A stretch of 64,000 nucleotides of DNA from NCBI GenBank assembly GCA_026724425.1, contig JAIUCV010000649.1, forward strand, positions 1 through 64,000, written 5' to 3'. This document shows positions 50,409 through 62,480 of this stretch, piece by piece. Both the position numbers and the translations under genes were made by a program. Source of the stretch: Erythrophleum ivorense. Its lineage: Eukaryota; Streptophyta; Magnoliopsida; Fabales; Fabaceae. Each line of letters begins with the position of its first letter. The first letter of the stretch is position 1. The notes under the pieces are model-generated. The model was not told the origin of the DNA, searched no databases, and saw only the letters and a program-made list of their open reading frames with translations.

Positions 50409-51290
50409 ATGGATCTTCCTGAACATCGATGTTGGATGTATAATAGAACAGGGGGGGTAATCATCAAAGGATTACACGAGTTTTTTGCAAGTGTAGAAGA
50501 GTTTGTTCAATTTGCAAGTCATTCAAATGTATTTAAACAAGAAGGGAGGTTTAGATGCCCTTGTGTCAAATGCAAATGTACAAGGCATCATAAGCTAGAT
50601 GAAATCAAGATGCACTTGTATAAAAAAAAAGTTTATGCCTAATTATTACTATTGGCATAATCATGGAGAAGAATGTCCACCATCGGCTTTGATTGAGGCT
50701 AGCTTTCATATGGATTTTAATCCATATGAGCAAATGATTATTGATGTAGCCGAGGCATCATTTGAGAGATATAATATGCTTGAAGATCCTAATCCAAGTT
50801 CTACAATGTTTTATGACATGCTAAAAGCTGCATAAGCTCCGTTGTGGGATGGGTGTCAAAATCATACAGTATTGTTCGTAGTTATGAGATTGTTGTGCAT
50901 CAAATCTGATTATAACATTCCTGAGGCATGTACTGATGAGATTATTACACTGATGTCTAAAATCTTACTTGCTAATCACCGAATGCCTGCCGACTTGTAC
51001 CAAACCAAAAAATTAGTTTCAAAACTTAGCTGTGGTTATCAAAAGATTGATTGCTGTAGTAATAGGTGTATGTTGTACTATGGTGATGCAGCCAATGGTA
51101 AAGAATGTCAATTTTGTGGTGAAGCTAGATTTAAGGAGGCAAGAGTTAGAAAACGGTAGGTTTAAAAAGGTCCTCAATAAACAAATATGGTATTTACCAA
51201 TTATTTCAAGACTCCAGAGATTGTTTGCCTCTAATGCCTCAGCTAAGTATATGAGATGGCATCAAAAAAATCATCATGATGAAGGTATAT
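50409..51290 (+). pseudogene. CACTA tnp2-type transposase, N-terminal part
   Basis: The first ATG at 50409 opens a transposase-associated domain: WMYNR near residue 9, CPCVKCKC at about residues 55-62, and then, after a frameshift at about 50635, 'YYYWHNHGEE'. This is the N-terminal domain typical of plant En/Spm TNPD proteins, with a likely zinc-binding Cys/His set. From 50842 the tnp2 family domain begins ('DYNIPEACTDEIITLMSKILL', and 'NRCMLYYGD', 'CQFCGEARF'). A further frameshift at about 51155 leads to 'MRWHQKNHHDEG'. The gene is broken at 51291 by solo LTR L15. It would cut and rejoin CACTA ends in the nucleus; this copy cannot. Confidence 0.88.
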
Positions 51291-51364
51291 TGTAACAACT
51301 AGAAAAAAAAAGAAGAAAAGAAAAAAAAAGTAGAAAATTTTCGAAGAGCTGAAAATTTTCTAAG

Positions 51365-51605
51365 TCCGCTAGCTATAACCTAGCTATAGCGAATATACCT
51401 GTTCGCTATAGCGAGAAATGGTCTAGCTATAGCGAGAGTGCCTTCTAGCTATAGCGAAAATGCTTCTAGCTATAGCGAGTGCAGGCACCCCATACAAAAA
51501 CCAGGGCGTTGCTCACCGTAGCGCATGCTGTAGCGAAGGCAGGGGTCTGAGACTAATACGAGCTCGCCGTAGCGAGGGTTATGCCTCACTATAGCGAGGG
51601 TTAGT
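51365..51605. repeat. GCTATAGCGA palindrome cluster in L15
   Basis: Five copies of GCTATAGCGA (two-fold core GCTATAGC; one copy is the full palindrome TCGCTATAGCGA) lie within about 115 bp. Variants such as CCGTAGCGAGG and CACTATAGCGAGG follow to 51600. Confidence 0.85.
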
Positions 51606-52657
51606 CCAAAAAAGTATGAAAAAAGAGAATTTGACTTTTTAAAACCTCCAAACTCCTCCTTTCTCTTGGTAACCGACTTAAGCTCCCTCTAAGGCAGAGA
51701 AAAGGGCGAAGGAGAGAGAGAGGAACCTAAAGGAGGAAGGAAGAACAGGATAAAGGTAAGATTTGCATGTCTTTTCTCTTAGAATATTGTTCTTCTCTCC
51801 TTACCCTCTCTTCCTATGGTTTTGGTGGTTGAAGTAGCTATGTTTTGGGCTTAGTTTAGAAGAGGGAAAGTGGAAAACCACTCTTGAGGGAGGTTAGAAT
51901 TCATGTAGCTTCACTTCTTTGATTTCCTTTCTTAAGAGCTTGAGAGAAGAAGGATAGTTAGTGAATTTCTAGTGAGAGAAAGAATCCCTAGCTCAATATG
52001 CTTAGTAGGGTTGCTAGAAAGAAATCCCTAGCGTTATGAATAAAGTGTTAAGAGAGTAATTCCATACTCTTGTGTGTCTAGGCTCAAGAGAAGCACTCCC
52101 ATCTAGTGCTGATTGTGAAATCAACAAGGGAGGAGACAAATTGAAAGGGAAAGCTTGTGATTAGCCAATAAGGTAGCTCTTTCCACCTTCTTTCATGCAT
52201 AGATGTGTGCTTACATTGTCTTGTATGTGTGTATGTATGTTTTACACCATGAAAAGTATGCTAGCATGATGATGTCTTATGAATTTCAATGATGTTTTAT
52301 GTGATTGCTTTGCTTTGCTTAAGTATGAAAAAGCCAATAACCCTCTGGTCATGGTGAGGATGAGCCAAGAACCATAAAGTTGGTTAAGACAAAGTAAAGA
52401 GTCTCCCAAAAGTGAAGTTGACTCCTAAGAGTAAGGTTGAGTATAAGAACCTCTTAAAGAATGGGTGAGGCAAGTCCAAAATCCACAAGTGAATGGGTAA
52501 GGCTAATCCACTTGCTTGGCAAGCCTTTATATGTTATGTATGGCCTACTCAAATGTTAAAAATGCTTTTCTTATGATTTCACATGCTAATATGTTCATGC
52601 ATACATTGTGAGACTTGTTTGCATGCTTTATGTATGATTGAATGAGAGATGAGCTAT

Positions 52658-52676
52658 TGAGATTCTTTGAATCTCA
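52658..52676 (+). promoter_or_regulatory. Conserved dyad hairpin of L15
   Basis: TGAGATTC-TTT-GAATCTCA, then CTCCCCCCTCTCC. A perfect 8-bp stem. Confidence 0.6.
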
Positions 52677-55600
52677 CTCCCCCCTCTCCACCATCCTAAC
52701 ATGCTAGGCGGACTAAGTGAGACAAGAGATGGGAACCACCAAGCTTGAAGCTAGGGGATTCAGTGAAGAAATTGTAAAATAGCCATTTTGTCACCATTAT
52801 GTTGCTAAGGGATGTAATCTAATGATGTACATGTTGTAGGCACTTATGAATACTTGTAAATAGATGTACTCATTGCATATGTATGAGAATTAGAATTATA
52901 GTGCATGATGTAGCAAGTTTCGGTATGAATAGTAAGACCTTGGCATTATGTGCATGGTGTATGTTTTGGTGTGGGAAAGTGAGTTTTACAAATCTGGGTT
53001 GTTAGACATTTGAGACATGTTTAATAGCCTATGTTAATGCTTTCCCACGTACTCATAGAGCCTTAGAAGTAGGAGAAGCCAAATTGAACCCTTGGAGCTC
53101 TCTTTAGCAAGAGAAATTGGTCATTTTGCCTTATGATGTCCAAGTCTGACCAAACGACCTCTTCTTGCCTTGAAATTTGGCATGTCATTAGATCTTGTCT
53201 AGAGCTTTTTGGGAAGATAAATATCAGGTCATTTTGAGGTCTGTGTAATTTTTTATGATTTTTCAAAGTTGGTATTAGAAATTCGGATTCATATCAGCAC
53301 TGTTCATTTAGTCAGTTGTGAAATTGTGTCATCCAAGAGTCAAACGTGGTCCAATGGCTACAACATTTTATAAGTAGAAACTAGACAGTCAAAGAGACTT
53401 TTAGCAACTGGAAGCACCTCATTTGGAGGTCTAGAGAGGAATACATGCAATTTCGAAGTTCCTGCCCAGTATCAGTCATCTTGCCTGACCCAAGGTACTA
53501 TTCCATCGATTTGAGAGTTTGGCTCAATGAACTGATCTGGAGACATTTTTTCTGTCTAGTTAACATCCACATATTTTCATAATGGTATCATTTTCATGCA
53601 TTGGATTTTTTTGGAATTAGTTAGACATTTTTGAAATTCATATCAGTAAACTGTGACAGTAGCAGAACCCACTCTAACCTCCAGATGATTTCTCTTGTCA
53701 AACGCTTTGTTTGTGGGATTTTAAGACCTTTACATATTTTTAGTATGAAGTAGACATCCTAAGCTTTCCATAATGACCAAGATCACATGTTTTTAATTTT
53801 TCTATATTTAGTTGTGATTTTTCCAAACTTTGCCCAGAAATGAGGCCAAGCCTGGCCGAAAATGAACATGCATGTCTCATATCCCTTTTCAGTTTCCATG
53901 GGCTAACAGCATGTTTTTGGGATTGAAATGAGTTGTAATGGTGCAATTAAATATGAGGATACATAGAATGAGCTCATACGGTCTATGTAACACTGAAATG
54001 AATTTTTAGACATGTCGCAACTCTAAGCAAGTGTATGAATCCAATGAGAAAAATCTCACTTTATTCTTCTTATATCTCATATGAGCATGTAAGGCATGAT
54101 GGGTATGAGCTAGAAATGATGGTGTTACATATATTATCGTATCCATCGGATGGGAATGCTTAGAAGCATTTTGATCAAATTCATTTAGAATTTGCATTAG
54201 AGTCAAGGAATGTCAGATTGGGTCTTTATGCTGATGGTTTTACTCCATTTAGTTTAAGTTCTAAGCTGTACTCTTGTTGGCCTATAATTGTTACCCTATA
54301 TAATCTTCCACCTAGCATGTGTTTGTGATGACAATATATGTTTTTAACAATAATAATACCTAGTCCTCATAATCTAAAAAGTAAAATTGATGTTTTCTTA
54401 CAATCTCTAATTGCTGATCTGAAGTTACTTTGGGAAGAAGGTGTATAAACATATGACATTTCCATGAAATAAAATTTTAAGTTAAGAGCTGCTCTTATAT
54501 GGACTATTAATGATTTTTCAGCTTACGGCATGTTGAGTGGCTGGCAAATTGTAAGGAGATTGGGTTGTCCTATTTGCATGGGTTGTTCAAAGGTATTTTG
54601 ATTGAAGCATGGAGAAAAAACTTGTTATTTTGATTGTCATCGTCAATTCTTGCCAATGAATCATCTATTTTGTCGAAATAGACAAAACTTCCTAAAGAAT
54701 TCCATAAAGACTTTACCATCACCATTGAGGTATTCAGGAGAGGAAGTGTATGAGCAAGTTTGAATATTTTTTAAAATAACTGAATTTTCAAGCCTATCTT
54801 TGGAAGGATATGGTCAAGATCATAATTGGACCAAACGTAGTATCTTTTGGGACCTCCCCTATTGGCATGACTTGTTGAATCCACATAATATAGATATAAT
54901 GCATACATAAAGCAATATTTTTTATAATGTATTCAACACAGTAATGGATGTGAAGGGTAAGACAAAAAATAATATGAAAGCAAGGTTAGATTTGGTTATA
55001 TACTATAAATGGCCTACCTTACACATGGAGGATAGAGGGAATGGTAGAATGGCAAAGCCGAAGGTAATGTACACATTTAATATGGACCAAAAACGGGTAG
55101 TATGTGAATGTATTAAATCTCTGAAGCTTCTAGATGGTTATGCATCTAACTTAGAATGTTGTGTTGATGTGAAGAGTTGCACTTTAATAGGGATGAAAAG
55201 TCATGATTGTCATGTTTTTATGGAGAGGCTACTACCAATTGTATGCAATGGGCTACCAACCCCGATCTTTGATACTTTAACAAAGTTGAGTCATTTCTTT
55301 CGAGATTTTTATGCTCCTACTTTACAACTAAATAACCTTAATGTGATGGAGGAAAATACTCCTGTCATTTTATGTAAACTTGAGAGGATATTCCTTCCTG
55401 GTTTCTTTGATGCCATGGAACACTTACCTATTCACTTGATGTATGAAGCAATAATGGGTGGACCTATACAATATAGGTAGATGTATCCAGTTGAGAGATT
55501 TCTACATACCCTAAAAAGAAAGGTTAAAAATAAAGCACAAGTTGAAGCATCTATTTGTGAAGCATATATACTTGAAGAAACTTCAACTTTCTACTCTTAT

Positions 55601-55815
55601 TACTTTGAGTCATATATTCACTCAAAAACTAGGAAAGCTCCTCAAAATGATGATGGTGGGGAGTGCGATGATCATCCTCCTATCTCTATTTTCAACTATC
55701 CTAGCCAGCCTCATGGAAGAACTATCGGTAACACTCGTTATCTTACTGATAGTAAGGCTAATGCTATAACATTGTATGTTCTTCTTAATTGTCCAGAGGT
55801 TAAACCTTTTCTAAA

Positions 55816-55912
55816 GTAAGATTCTCTCATAATTTGATTGCATATATATTTACCTTTTCAAATGTAATATTTTAACTATATGTAATAATAATCTTTTTGT
55901 GGTATATTGCAG
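55816..55912 (+). other. Intron of the CACTA transposase
   Basis: GTAAG...TTGCAG, 97 bp. Removing it keeps the reading frame ('EVKPFL' to 'LYVEILL'). Confidence 0.7.
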
Positions 55913-56012
55913 TTTGTATGTTGAAATATTACTTTCTAAGAACCCTATCTTATTTAACGAGGTGATTGACAAGCATATTTCATCTAAATTTCATGAATGG
56001 TTCAAAACTCAT

Positions 56013-56104
56013 GTAAGTTTATCTGAATTTTATGAATGGTGGCTATAAAGTTATGAAACTAAGCTTCTTATAATTTGTTTCCATAATGTTTATTCTTTGA
56101 TTAG
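56013..56104 (+). other. Second intron of the CACTA transposase
   Basis: GTAAG...GATTAG, 92 bp; 'WFKTH' joins 'VLNPTNG' in frame. Confidence 0.65.
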
Positions 56105-56215
56105 GTTTTGAATCCTACTAATGGAATACAAGATGCTTTATTAGTTTCTTTGGCTTGGGGTCCTTTGAGACTAGTAAATATATGGGATCAATGGTCTGTT
56201 AATGGTTATAAGTTT

Positions 56216-59200
56216 TGTAACAACCAGGATTTTAGAAAATTTTTAAAGTCTACTGGCTATAGCTAGGACCCCTGTTCGCTATAGTGAATGTACCTGTTCA
56301 CTACAGCGAATTTCCAGTTAGCTATAGCGAATGTACCAGTTCGCTATAAGGAGAATGCAGTTCGCTATAGCGAGTTCATGGTTCCATACAAAATCTAGGA
56401 GGTTTCTCGTAATAGCACACGCCGTAGTGAGAACGGGGGCCTAGAACTAATAAGTGCTTGCCATAGCGAGGCTTATTTTCAACTATAACGAGGTTTGCTC
56501 TAGAAAAAGCGTGAAAAAGTGAAATTTTGCTTCTTAAAGGTTCCAGAGTTTTCTCTCTCCTTCTAACTGACATATGCTTCGTCCAAAATAGAGGAGAGGA
56601 CTAGAGAGAGAGAGAGACAGAGAGAACAATGGAAGCCAAGAAGAAGGGAGAAATTAAAGAAGAAAGGTAAGAATCCTTAAAGATTTTCATGCTTCTTCGT
56701 CTTGAAACTTTATTCTTCTCCTTCTAAGCTTCCTTTCCATAGGTTTGCTAAGTAATATGATTCGGCTTTGACCTTAATTCAAAGGGGGAAAAGTGGTATG
56801 CTAAGAAGAAGGTTAGAGGAAGCAAAAAGACTCTTGAAACAAGATTGAATCCAAGGTGAATTATTGTCTTTGGTTGCTTTTTCCTTCTTGCTCTTCTTTA
56901 TGGGTGTAATGCCTAAAACAAGAACCATCTAGGGGAGGAAAGTTTTGACCTAGAACAAGTAAGAAACTATTAAATTAGAGTATGGAAAGCTAGGAAATGC
57001 AAAGTAAGTAGAAGAAAAGCTAGTGAACTTCAAGATAGGAACTATAGGGGTTCTTGAGCATTTTGTAAAATCTAATTTTGTCTAAGAATCCCCTAGCCTT
57101 TGTGAGTATTTATTTGAGTTCCCAAGACCCCTAGGAAGCTTTCTAAGTGCCTTCCCTTCAAGGAAAATTTAGAAGCTTCATTAAACCTTTAATAGAGCTA
57201 TTATGGAACCAATATACAAGTATGCTTCTTAAGTGTGTATTTGATGCTTTGGATTGTTCCAAGAGAGTAATTGAGTGTTATTTGTTGTGTCAAGGCCAAG
57301 GAACTCAAGCTCCATCTAGTTATGGTTGTGAAACCGAGAAGGGAAAAGAGAAATCAAAAAGGAAGACTTATGCTAGCTTGCAAGATAGCTCTTCACTCTT
57401 TCTTGTTGCATTCTTGGATATATGATAGTCATTATATACTTATGTGTGCACTTGTATTGTGAGACATGCCATTTGATGTTGCCTTGATGCATTGGTACCA
57501 ATATGCTTATGTTTTAGGTTGTAAAAATTGCTCTTAAAGAGTGAGGTGGAGCCAAAAGTCCCTTGTGATGGGTGAAATAGAGCCAAAAGTCTCATGGATA
57601 AGTGAGGCCAATCTAAAAGTCTCTAAAATAGGGTGAGGCTAGACCAAAAGTCCCTAGAGCTTATTCTGGGCATAGATATGATTTTCATAGTATGTAAATC
57701 ATGTGTTGTATGACTTTTAATGGTTAGATGCTTACTCGCATGCTTTGATATGTTTATATGTCTTGATTGCTTCCCTAAATGAGTGTATAAGCTATTGAAA
57801 TTTTATAAATCTCACCCCCTTCCCTCTCCCATCTTAACATGTTAGATGGAGCTCAAGGAGACTAAAGTGCTAGTCAATGAGCCTAATTGAGCATACTTAA
57901 TTAATTGTATAGCTGGTTTTAGTTCTTTTGATATAAAGAAATGCCAAAATGTATATGTATATATTATTTTTGACATGTAAACATATGAACAAGTGTAAAG
58001 GCATGCATATGTGACATATGAACCAATTGTGGAACCAAAGCAATGAGAATGCAAGTTTTGGGTACTTAGTAGCCCATTCCTAGATGTGCATTCTTGTATG
58101 TAGTATAGTGAGTTTATAATGCATGATGGTTTGGACCACTTAGCCAATGTATATGTGATATATTAGTGCCTTTAAACTTTTCCAAGAGGTGCCAAACACA
58201 AAAAAGGGCCATTTGGACCAAAGAGTTACATTTTAAGAAGTAAAAATGACTATATTGGTAGGCTACATCACTTTTTGTCCAATTGAACTCTCCTTGATCT
58301 AAAATTTGGCATGCATCTAGATCTTGTTAAGAGGTTTTTGGGAAGCTAAAGTTCAGAATATTTTGAGTACTATGGGATTTTTGGCGAATTTTTGAAGTTG
58401 AAAATTTTTTTGGTTTTGGTCAATGCACTGTGCAATTGGTCCAAAAATAAATATATGTCATTCATGGGGAAAACGATGTCCAATTGCCATGAAAATTTGC
58501 AATAAGAAACTAGACATTAATAGAGACCTATACCAACTAGAAGCATCTCAATTGGAAGTCTGTAAAGGGAGAAATAATTTTTTGAAGTTCTATGTCAGCA
58601 TTAGGGATGCTAGCTAACCTTGGCTATTGTTTCATCAGTTTTCCATATCTAAAGGCTATAGAACTAGTCTAAACTTATTTTTTTCCTCTAGTTAACATAT
58701 TTATCTTTCCAAATTGGTATATTTTGACTAGATTGAATTTTTTTGGAATTGAGTATAAATTTCCAAATTTTATATCAATAAGCTATATCAAATTTCTGGA
58801 TAGCTCGACCTCCCTGCTTTTTCTATTATCAAACATGGTCTAGATGAGATTTTCTTGGTCAGAAAATATTTTTAGTATAAATTTAACATTCAGAAATTTC
58901 TAGAAAGTTATGGTTTGCTTGATTCCCATTTTTTTAGAATTAATTATGATTTTCCAAATTTGGGGTCAAAATCTTGAATCCTGGACCAGTGAGAGAATTT
59001 GCATTTTTCTGGTTTTTGTCCTCATATCTATGGTTCATGGATTGTTTTTATGCTATGGATAAGTTGTATGAATGAATTTTGAGTAAGGAATATGATTGAC
59101 AGGTTTATGGGACCCACAGGGCAAAGTATGAACATTTAAACCCCGACATAATACATTAAAATGCCACGGTTTTAGTCGTTTTCTTTGGAAATTATATAGA

Positions 59201-59249
59201 ATCAAACTTAAATGATGGATGATTGCAATTAATACATTATGGTATTACA
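56216..59249 (+). repeat. 5' LTR (L16) of the gypsy element
   Basis: 3034 bp, from TGTAACAACCAGG to ATGGTATTACA. It shares the full layout of the window's solo LTRs: palindrome cluster (56262-56500), array (about 57540-57660), hairpin with some decay (about 57789-57812) and 3'-half units (58250-59200). The terminal block with CATAATACATTAAAATGCC lies at about 59146-59164. This links the many solo LTRs to this coding lineage. Confidence 0.9.
56262..56500. repeat. GCTATAGCGA palindrome cluster in L16
   Basis: About nine copies or variants (TTCGCTATAGTGAA, TAGCTATAGCGAAT, TTCGCTATAGCGAG, GCCATAGCGAGG), spaced mostly 20-30 bp. The location matches the cluster in L15 relative to the LTR start. 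Confidence 0.8.
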
Positions 59250-59252
59250 TTT

Positions 59253-59264
59253 TGGTATCAAAGC
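59253..59264 (+). promoter_or_regulatory. Primer binding site (initiator tRNA-Met)
   Basis: TGGTATCAAAGC, 3 nt after the 5' LTR end. It differs by one base (G to A) from the standard plant PBS TGGTATCAGAGC. Confidence 0.85.
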
Positions 59265-59415
59265 AAAGGTTTAGGCACTTTTGCTTAGTGTTAGGCTCTT
59301 GAATGGTGTGATTAGCCTATGGTTGGTGTAAATTGCCATGGAAGTACTAGCCTACATATGCATATATGCTTATGATACAATTGTAAATTAAAGGTTGCTA
59401 CTTCTTTTCAGACAA

Positions 59416-60594
59416 ATGGTTGATACTAGATGGGGTAAGGGTAGAGGCAGGGCACCCAAGGCTTAGAGAGTTAAGCTAGAGGTTCCAGTTGGGCCTAAGG
59501 ATCCTCTGTAGACTATCATGCAAAGGCTTAATCAGTATGAGACTATGATGGGCCAACAACAAGAGATGCTGGAACAGCAGAGGTACATTGCCTAACAATA
59601 GCATGACATGATCATACAACTGCAAGATACTCTAGCTAGGTAAGAAGAAACTAGGTAAGAAGCCCCTATACCTTAGCCATCCATTTCTAGCATTCCACCT
59701 CCACCTCCCTAGGAGCCTGCTCAGACCTAGACACCTATCTAGAAACTGTTGAATTAGTTTAGAAAGAATAGTCTACCCTCGTTTGACTGGAAGTTGGATG
59801 CGGATAAGGTAGAAGCTTGGGTTATTGAGTTAGAGAAAATATTTTCAATGATGGATTATACTACAGAGCAGAAAAGCTCAGCTCTCCATTTTCTTGGCTA
59901 CAGAAGGAGGCTAATAGGTGGTGGTGTAGCACGAAACCCCTGATGGAGACTAAGAACATACAAATCACTTGGGAAAGTTTCTTAGTGGAATTTTATGAGA
60001 AGTACTTCCCCAGTTCGGTGAGGAAAAAGAAAGAGATGAAATTCATAGGCTTGAGACAGATTGAAGAGATAACTATTGATCAATATGTGGCTAAGTTTAT
60101 TAAGTTGTCTTGGTATTCCTTTTACTTCCAGAGGTATGATGATGAGCCTTGGAGATGTGAGTAGTTTGAGACTGGATTGAAGCCCTAATTAGCGACAGGG
60201 TTACTCCACAGCAGATTAGAAAGTTTAATACCCTTGTGGAGGTCAACAAGATAATTAAGAATAACTTACGAGTTATCATACCTACTACAACTTTAGCTAG
60301 TCAGAAAAGGGCTCCAAAACTAAAGAGACCAAGACCAGAGAAAGGCTCTAGCGTGACACCTAGCACTAAGAGAAGAGGCAAGGCGCCATGGAATAGAAAG
60401 CCATAGAAAGGCAAGCAAATGCCACCTTCTCGGAGCCAGTCATCTACCTAGCAGTCTCTAGTGATGTGCTTCAAGTGTAGGAAGCCAGGGCACATTGCTA
60501 GGAATTGTCCCCAGATGGATACAGCACCTTCTCCCAGGTCGCAGATCTAGGGTCGAGTGTTTGCTCTCACTCAGTAGGAAGCCAATGCGTCCCC
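59416..60594 (+). pseudogene. gag: gag (capsid/nucleocapsid)
   Basis: Starts MVDTRWGKGRGR at 59416, 151 bp after the PBS. The capsid region shows 'FDWKLDADKVEAWV' (about 59780), and then, in another frame, 'ITWESFLVEFYEKYFPSSVR' (59961-60020) and 'EITIDQYVAKFIKLS'. A CCHC zinc knuckle CFKCRKPGHIARNC lies at 60467-60508 with all four ligands intact. Many stops are TAG or TAA where the family has Gln. Gag packages the RNA and forms the cytoplasmic particle; this copy is broken. Confidence 0.85.
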
Positions 60595-60598
60595 TAGT

Positions 60599-60985
60599 TT
60601 GGTCCAAGGTACACTGATAGTGAATGGCTTTCCTATAGTTGTTATGTTTGATTTAGGTGCTAGTCACTCATTTATATCCTATGATTGTGTGAGGCAATTG
60701 GGTCTAGCTGTTAGTACTTTGCCGTTTGACTTGTCTGTCACTACATCCATTGGAGGCCATGTGGTTAATCCCCATGCTTACTTAAATGTCACTATTCAAT
60801 TCAATCATTGCCATACCACTATTGATTTGATCTATATGCCCTTCTGTGGTATTGATTTGATTGTTGGTATGAACTGGATTACCATGAATAATGAGATACT
60901 TGATTATGAACATCAAATAATTTCCTTACCTGCTTATGGGATCATGCCTAAGATAGGAGTTGAGTTATCCTTTGTGACTACTGCC
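60599..60985 (+). pseudogene. Aspartic protease domain
   Basis: A 129-residue open stretch with the active-site region MFDLGASHSFIS. The catalytic Asp (60650-60652) is kept, but the usual Ser/Thr of D(S/T)GA is Leu (60653-60655). 'IDLIVGMNWI' follows, the typical second motif of retropepsins of plant gypsy elements. It lies between gag and RT in the pol frame. The ATG at 60599 is internal and not a real start. Confidence 0.85.
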
Positions 60986-61059
60986 TAGGCGAACGGGCAT
61001 TTAGAGCATAGATGTCAAGAGTTTCTAGTCCTTTTCTCTATTTAAGTTGAGGTAGAGGA

Positions 61060-61912
61060 AGGGATAAAAGATATCCTAGTTGTCAGGGAATTCCCAGAGG
61101 TTTTTCCTAAAGATTTTGACTTTAATGGTCTACCCCCTGAGAGAGAGCTAGAGTTCCTTATAGACATAGTGCTTGGGGCTGGACTGGTGTCTAAGGCTCT
61201 TTACAAGATGGCTCCTACCAAGCTCATTGAGTTAAAAAAGAAAATAGAGAAATTGTTAGAGCAAGGGTTCACACACCTTAGTGTTTCACCTTGGAGAGCT
61301 CTGGTGTTATTTGTGGGAAAGAAGGATGGTAGCTTACGATTATGTATAGATTAAAGAGATTTAAATAAAGTTACCATCAAGAATAAATATCCTCTTCCTA
61401 GAATTAATAATTTGTTAGATCAGTTAGCCGGGGCATCTATGTTTTTCAAGATAGATCTTAGATCTAGGTACCACTAGTTGAGAGTAAGAACTGAAGACGT
61501 CTCAAAGACGGCCTTCAAAACGAGATATGGGTACTATAAGTTCCTTGTGCTGCTATTTGGGCTGACGAATGCACCTGCTATGTTCATGGATTACATAATC
61601 AGGGTATTCAAACCGTATCTAGATCAATTTGTGGTGGTTTTCATTAATGATATCTTAGTGTACTCCAAATCCTTTGAAGAGCATGAGAGGCATATGAGAT
61701 TAGTCCTAGAAACTCTAAGAGATAAGAGGTTGTATGCCAAACTTAGCAAATGTGAGTTTTGGCTAACCAATGTGAGGTTCTTAGGTCACGTGATATCACA
61801 AGCAGAAGTCGCAATTGATCCCCAAAAAGTAGAAGCTGTGTTACAGTGGGATAGACCTAAAATGATCATTGAGGTTAGGAGTTTCCTAGGTTTAGCAAGG
61901 TACTATAGATGA
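61060..61912 (+). pseudogene. Reverse transcriptase domain
   Basis: Begins with 'VREFPEVFP' (about 61083) and 'GLVSKALYKMAP'-like text. 'WRALVLFVGKKDGSLRLCID' (61293-61352) is followed by a stop where the family has Tyr. Next come 'KIDLRSRYH' with a stop at 61475-61477 (usually Gln), 'FGLTNAPAMF', and the active site FINDIL, where the first catalytic Asp is Asn (61646-61648). 'LSKCEFWL', 'FLGHVIS' and 'FLGLARYYR' close the domain, ending at a stop at 61910-61912. Without the Asp the enzyme would be inactive even in frame. Confidence 0.9.
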
Positions 61913-62015
61913 TTTATTCAGGGCTTTTCTCATATGGCCTTACCACTGACGAGGCTAACTAAGAAAGAGACACCTTTTTGTGTAGGATGATAGATGTGAA
62001 AGAAGTTTCCAATAG

Positions 62016-62456
62016 TTGAAGCTCCGTTTGACCACTGCCTCTGTACTGATTATTCTTGACCCTAGTGAACTATTTTTAGTGTATTATGATGCCCCGAGCA
62101 AAGGGTTAGGATGTATGTTGATACAACAGGGTAGAGTAGTGACATATGCCTCTAGGCAGTTGAGCCCTCATGAGGAGAATTATTTCACATATGACTTGGA
62201 GTTAGCCACTGTAGTGTTTGCTCTTAAAATCGAGAGACATTATTTGTATGGTGCTACCATAGAGATCTATAATGACCACAAAAGTCTAAAATACCTATTC
62301 GATCAAAAGGAACTGAATATGAGACAGAGGAGATGGATAGAATTCTTGAAAGATTATGATTATACCTTGAAGCATCATCCGGGCAAGGCCAATGTGGTGG
62401 CAAATGCGCTGAGTAGGAAGTCCATCTATGCAGCCCATATAATGATTAGGGAGTAA
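62016..62456 (+). pseudogene. RNase H domain
   Basis: In another frame than RT. It shows 'VYYDAPSKGLGCML' (first acidic residue), 'DLELATVVFAL' (Glu), 'YNDHKSLKYLF' (Asp) and 'HHPGKANVVANALSRK', where the last conserved Asp of VADALSRK is Asn (62403-62405). This domain degrades RNA in the RNA/DNA hybrid during reverse transcription. It ends at a stop at 62454-62456. Confidence 0.88.
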
Positions 62457-62480
62457 AAGCTCCTAGAGAAATTTAGGAAT

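Larger units (their letters stand above)
51291..54129 (+). repeat. Solo LTR L15 in the transposase gene, TSD TATAT
   Basis: Complete plus-strand LTR of 2839 bp, from TGTAACAACTAG to GGTGTTACA, with a perfect TATAT duplication (51286-51290 and 54130-54134). It has the GCTATAGC palindrome cluster near its start, a decayed array (52320-52510), a perfect dyad hairpin (52658-52676) and 3'-half units (53100-53950). It belongs to the same subfamily as the 5' LTR at 56216. The transposase reading resumes directly after it. Confidence 0.93.
54135..56215 (+). pseudogene. CACTA tnp2-type transposase, central part
   Basis: The gene continues after L15 with tnp2 motifs: 'NVRLGLYADGFTPF' (about 54210-54250), 'YSCWPIIVTLYNLPP', 'ELKLLWEEG'-like text, and 'GMLSGW' (about 54529-54545). 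A block near 54840-54960 carries the 'FWDLPYW' and 'MDVKGKTKNNMKARLDL' motifs. From about 55190 a DUF4218-type domain follows ('SHDCHVFMERLLP', 'LCKLERIFLPGFFDAMEHLP', 'GGPIQYR'; a TAG replaces the usual Trp at 55478-55480). Two introns with GT-AG ends are visible: 55816-55912 and 56013-56104. The last exon (56105-56215) ends in 'WSVNGYKF' where the gypsy element enters. The C-terminal DUF4216 region is not in the window. Stops and frameshifts show that the gene is dead. Confidence 0.88.
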
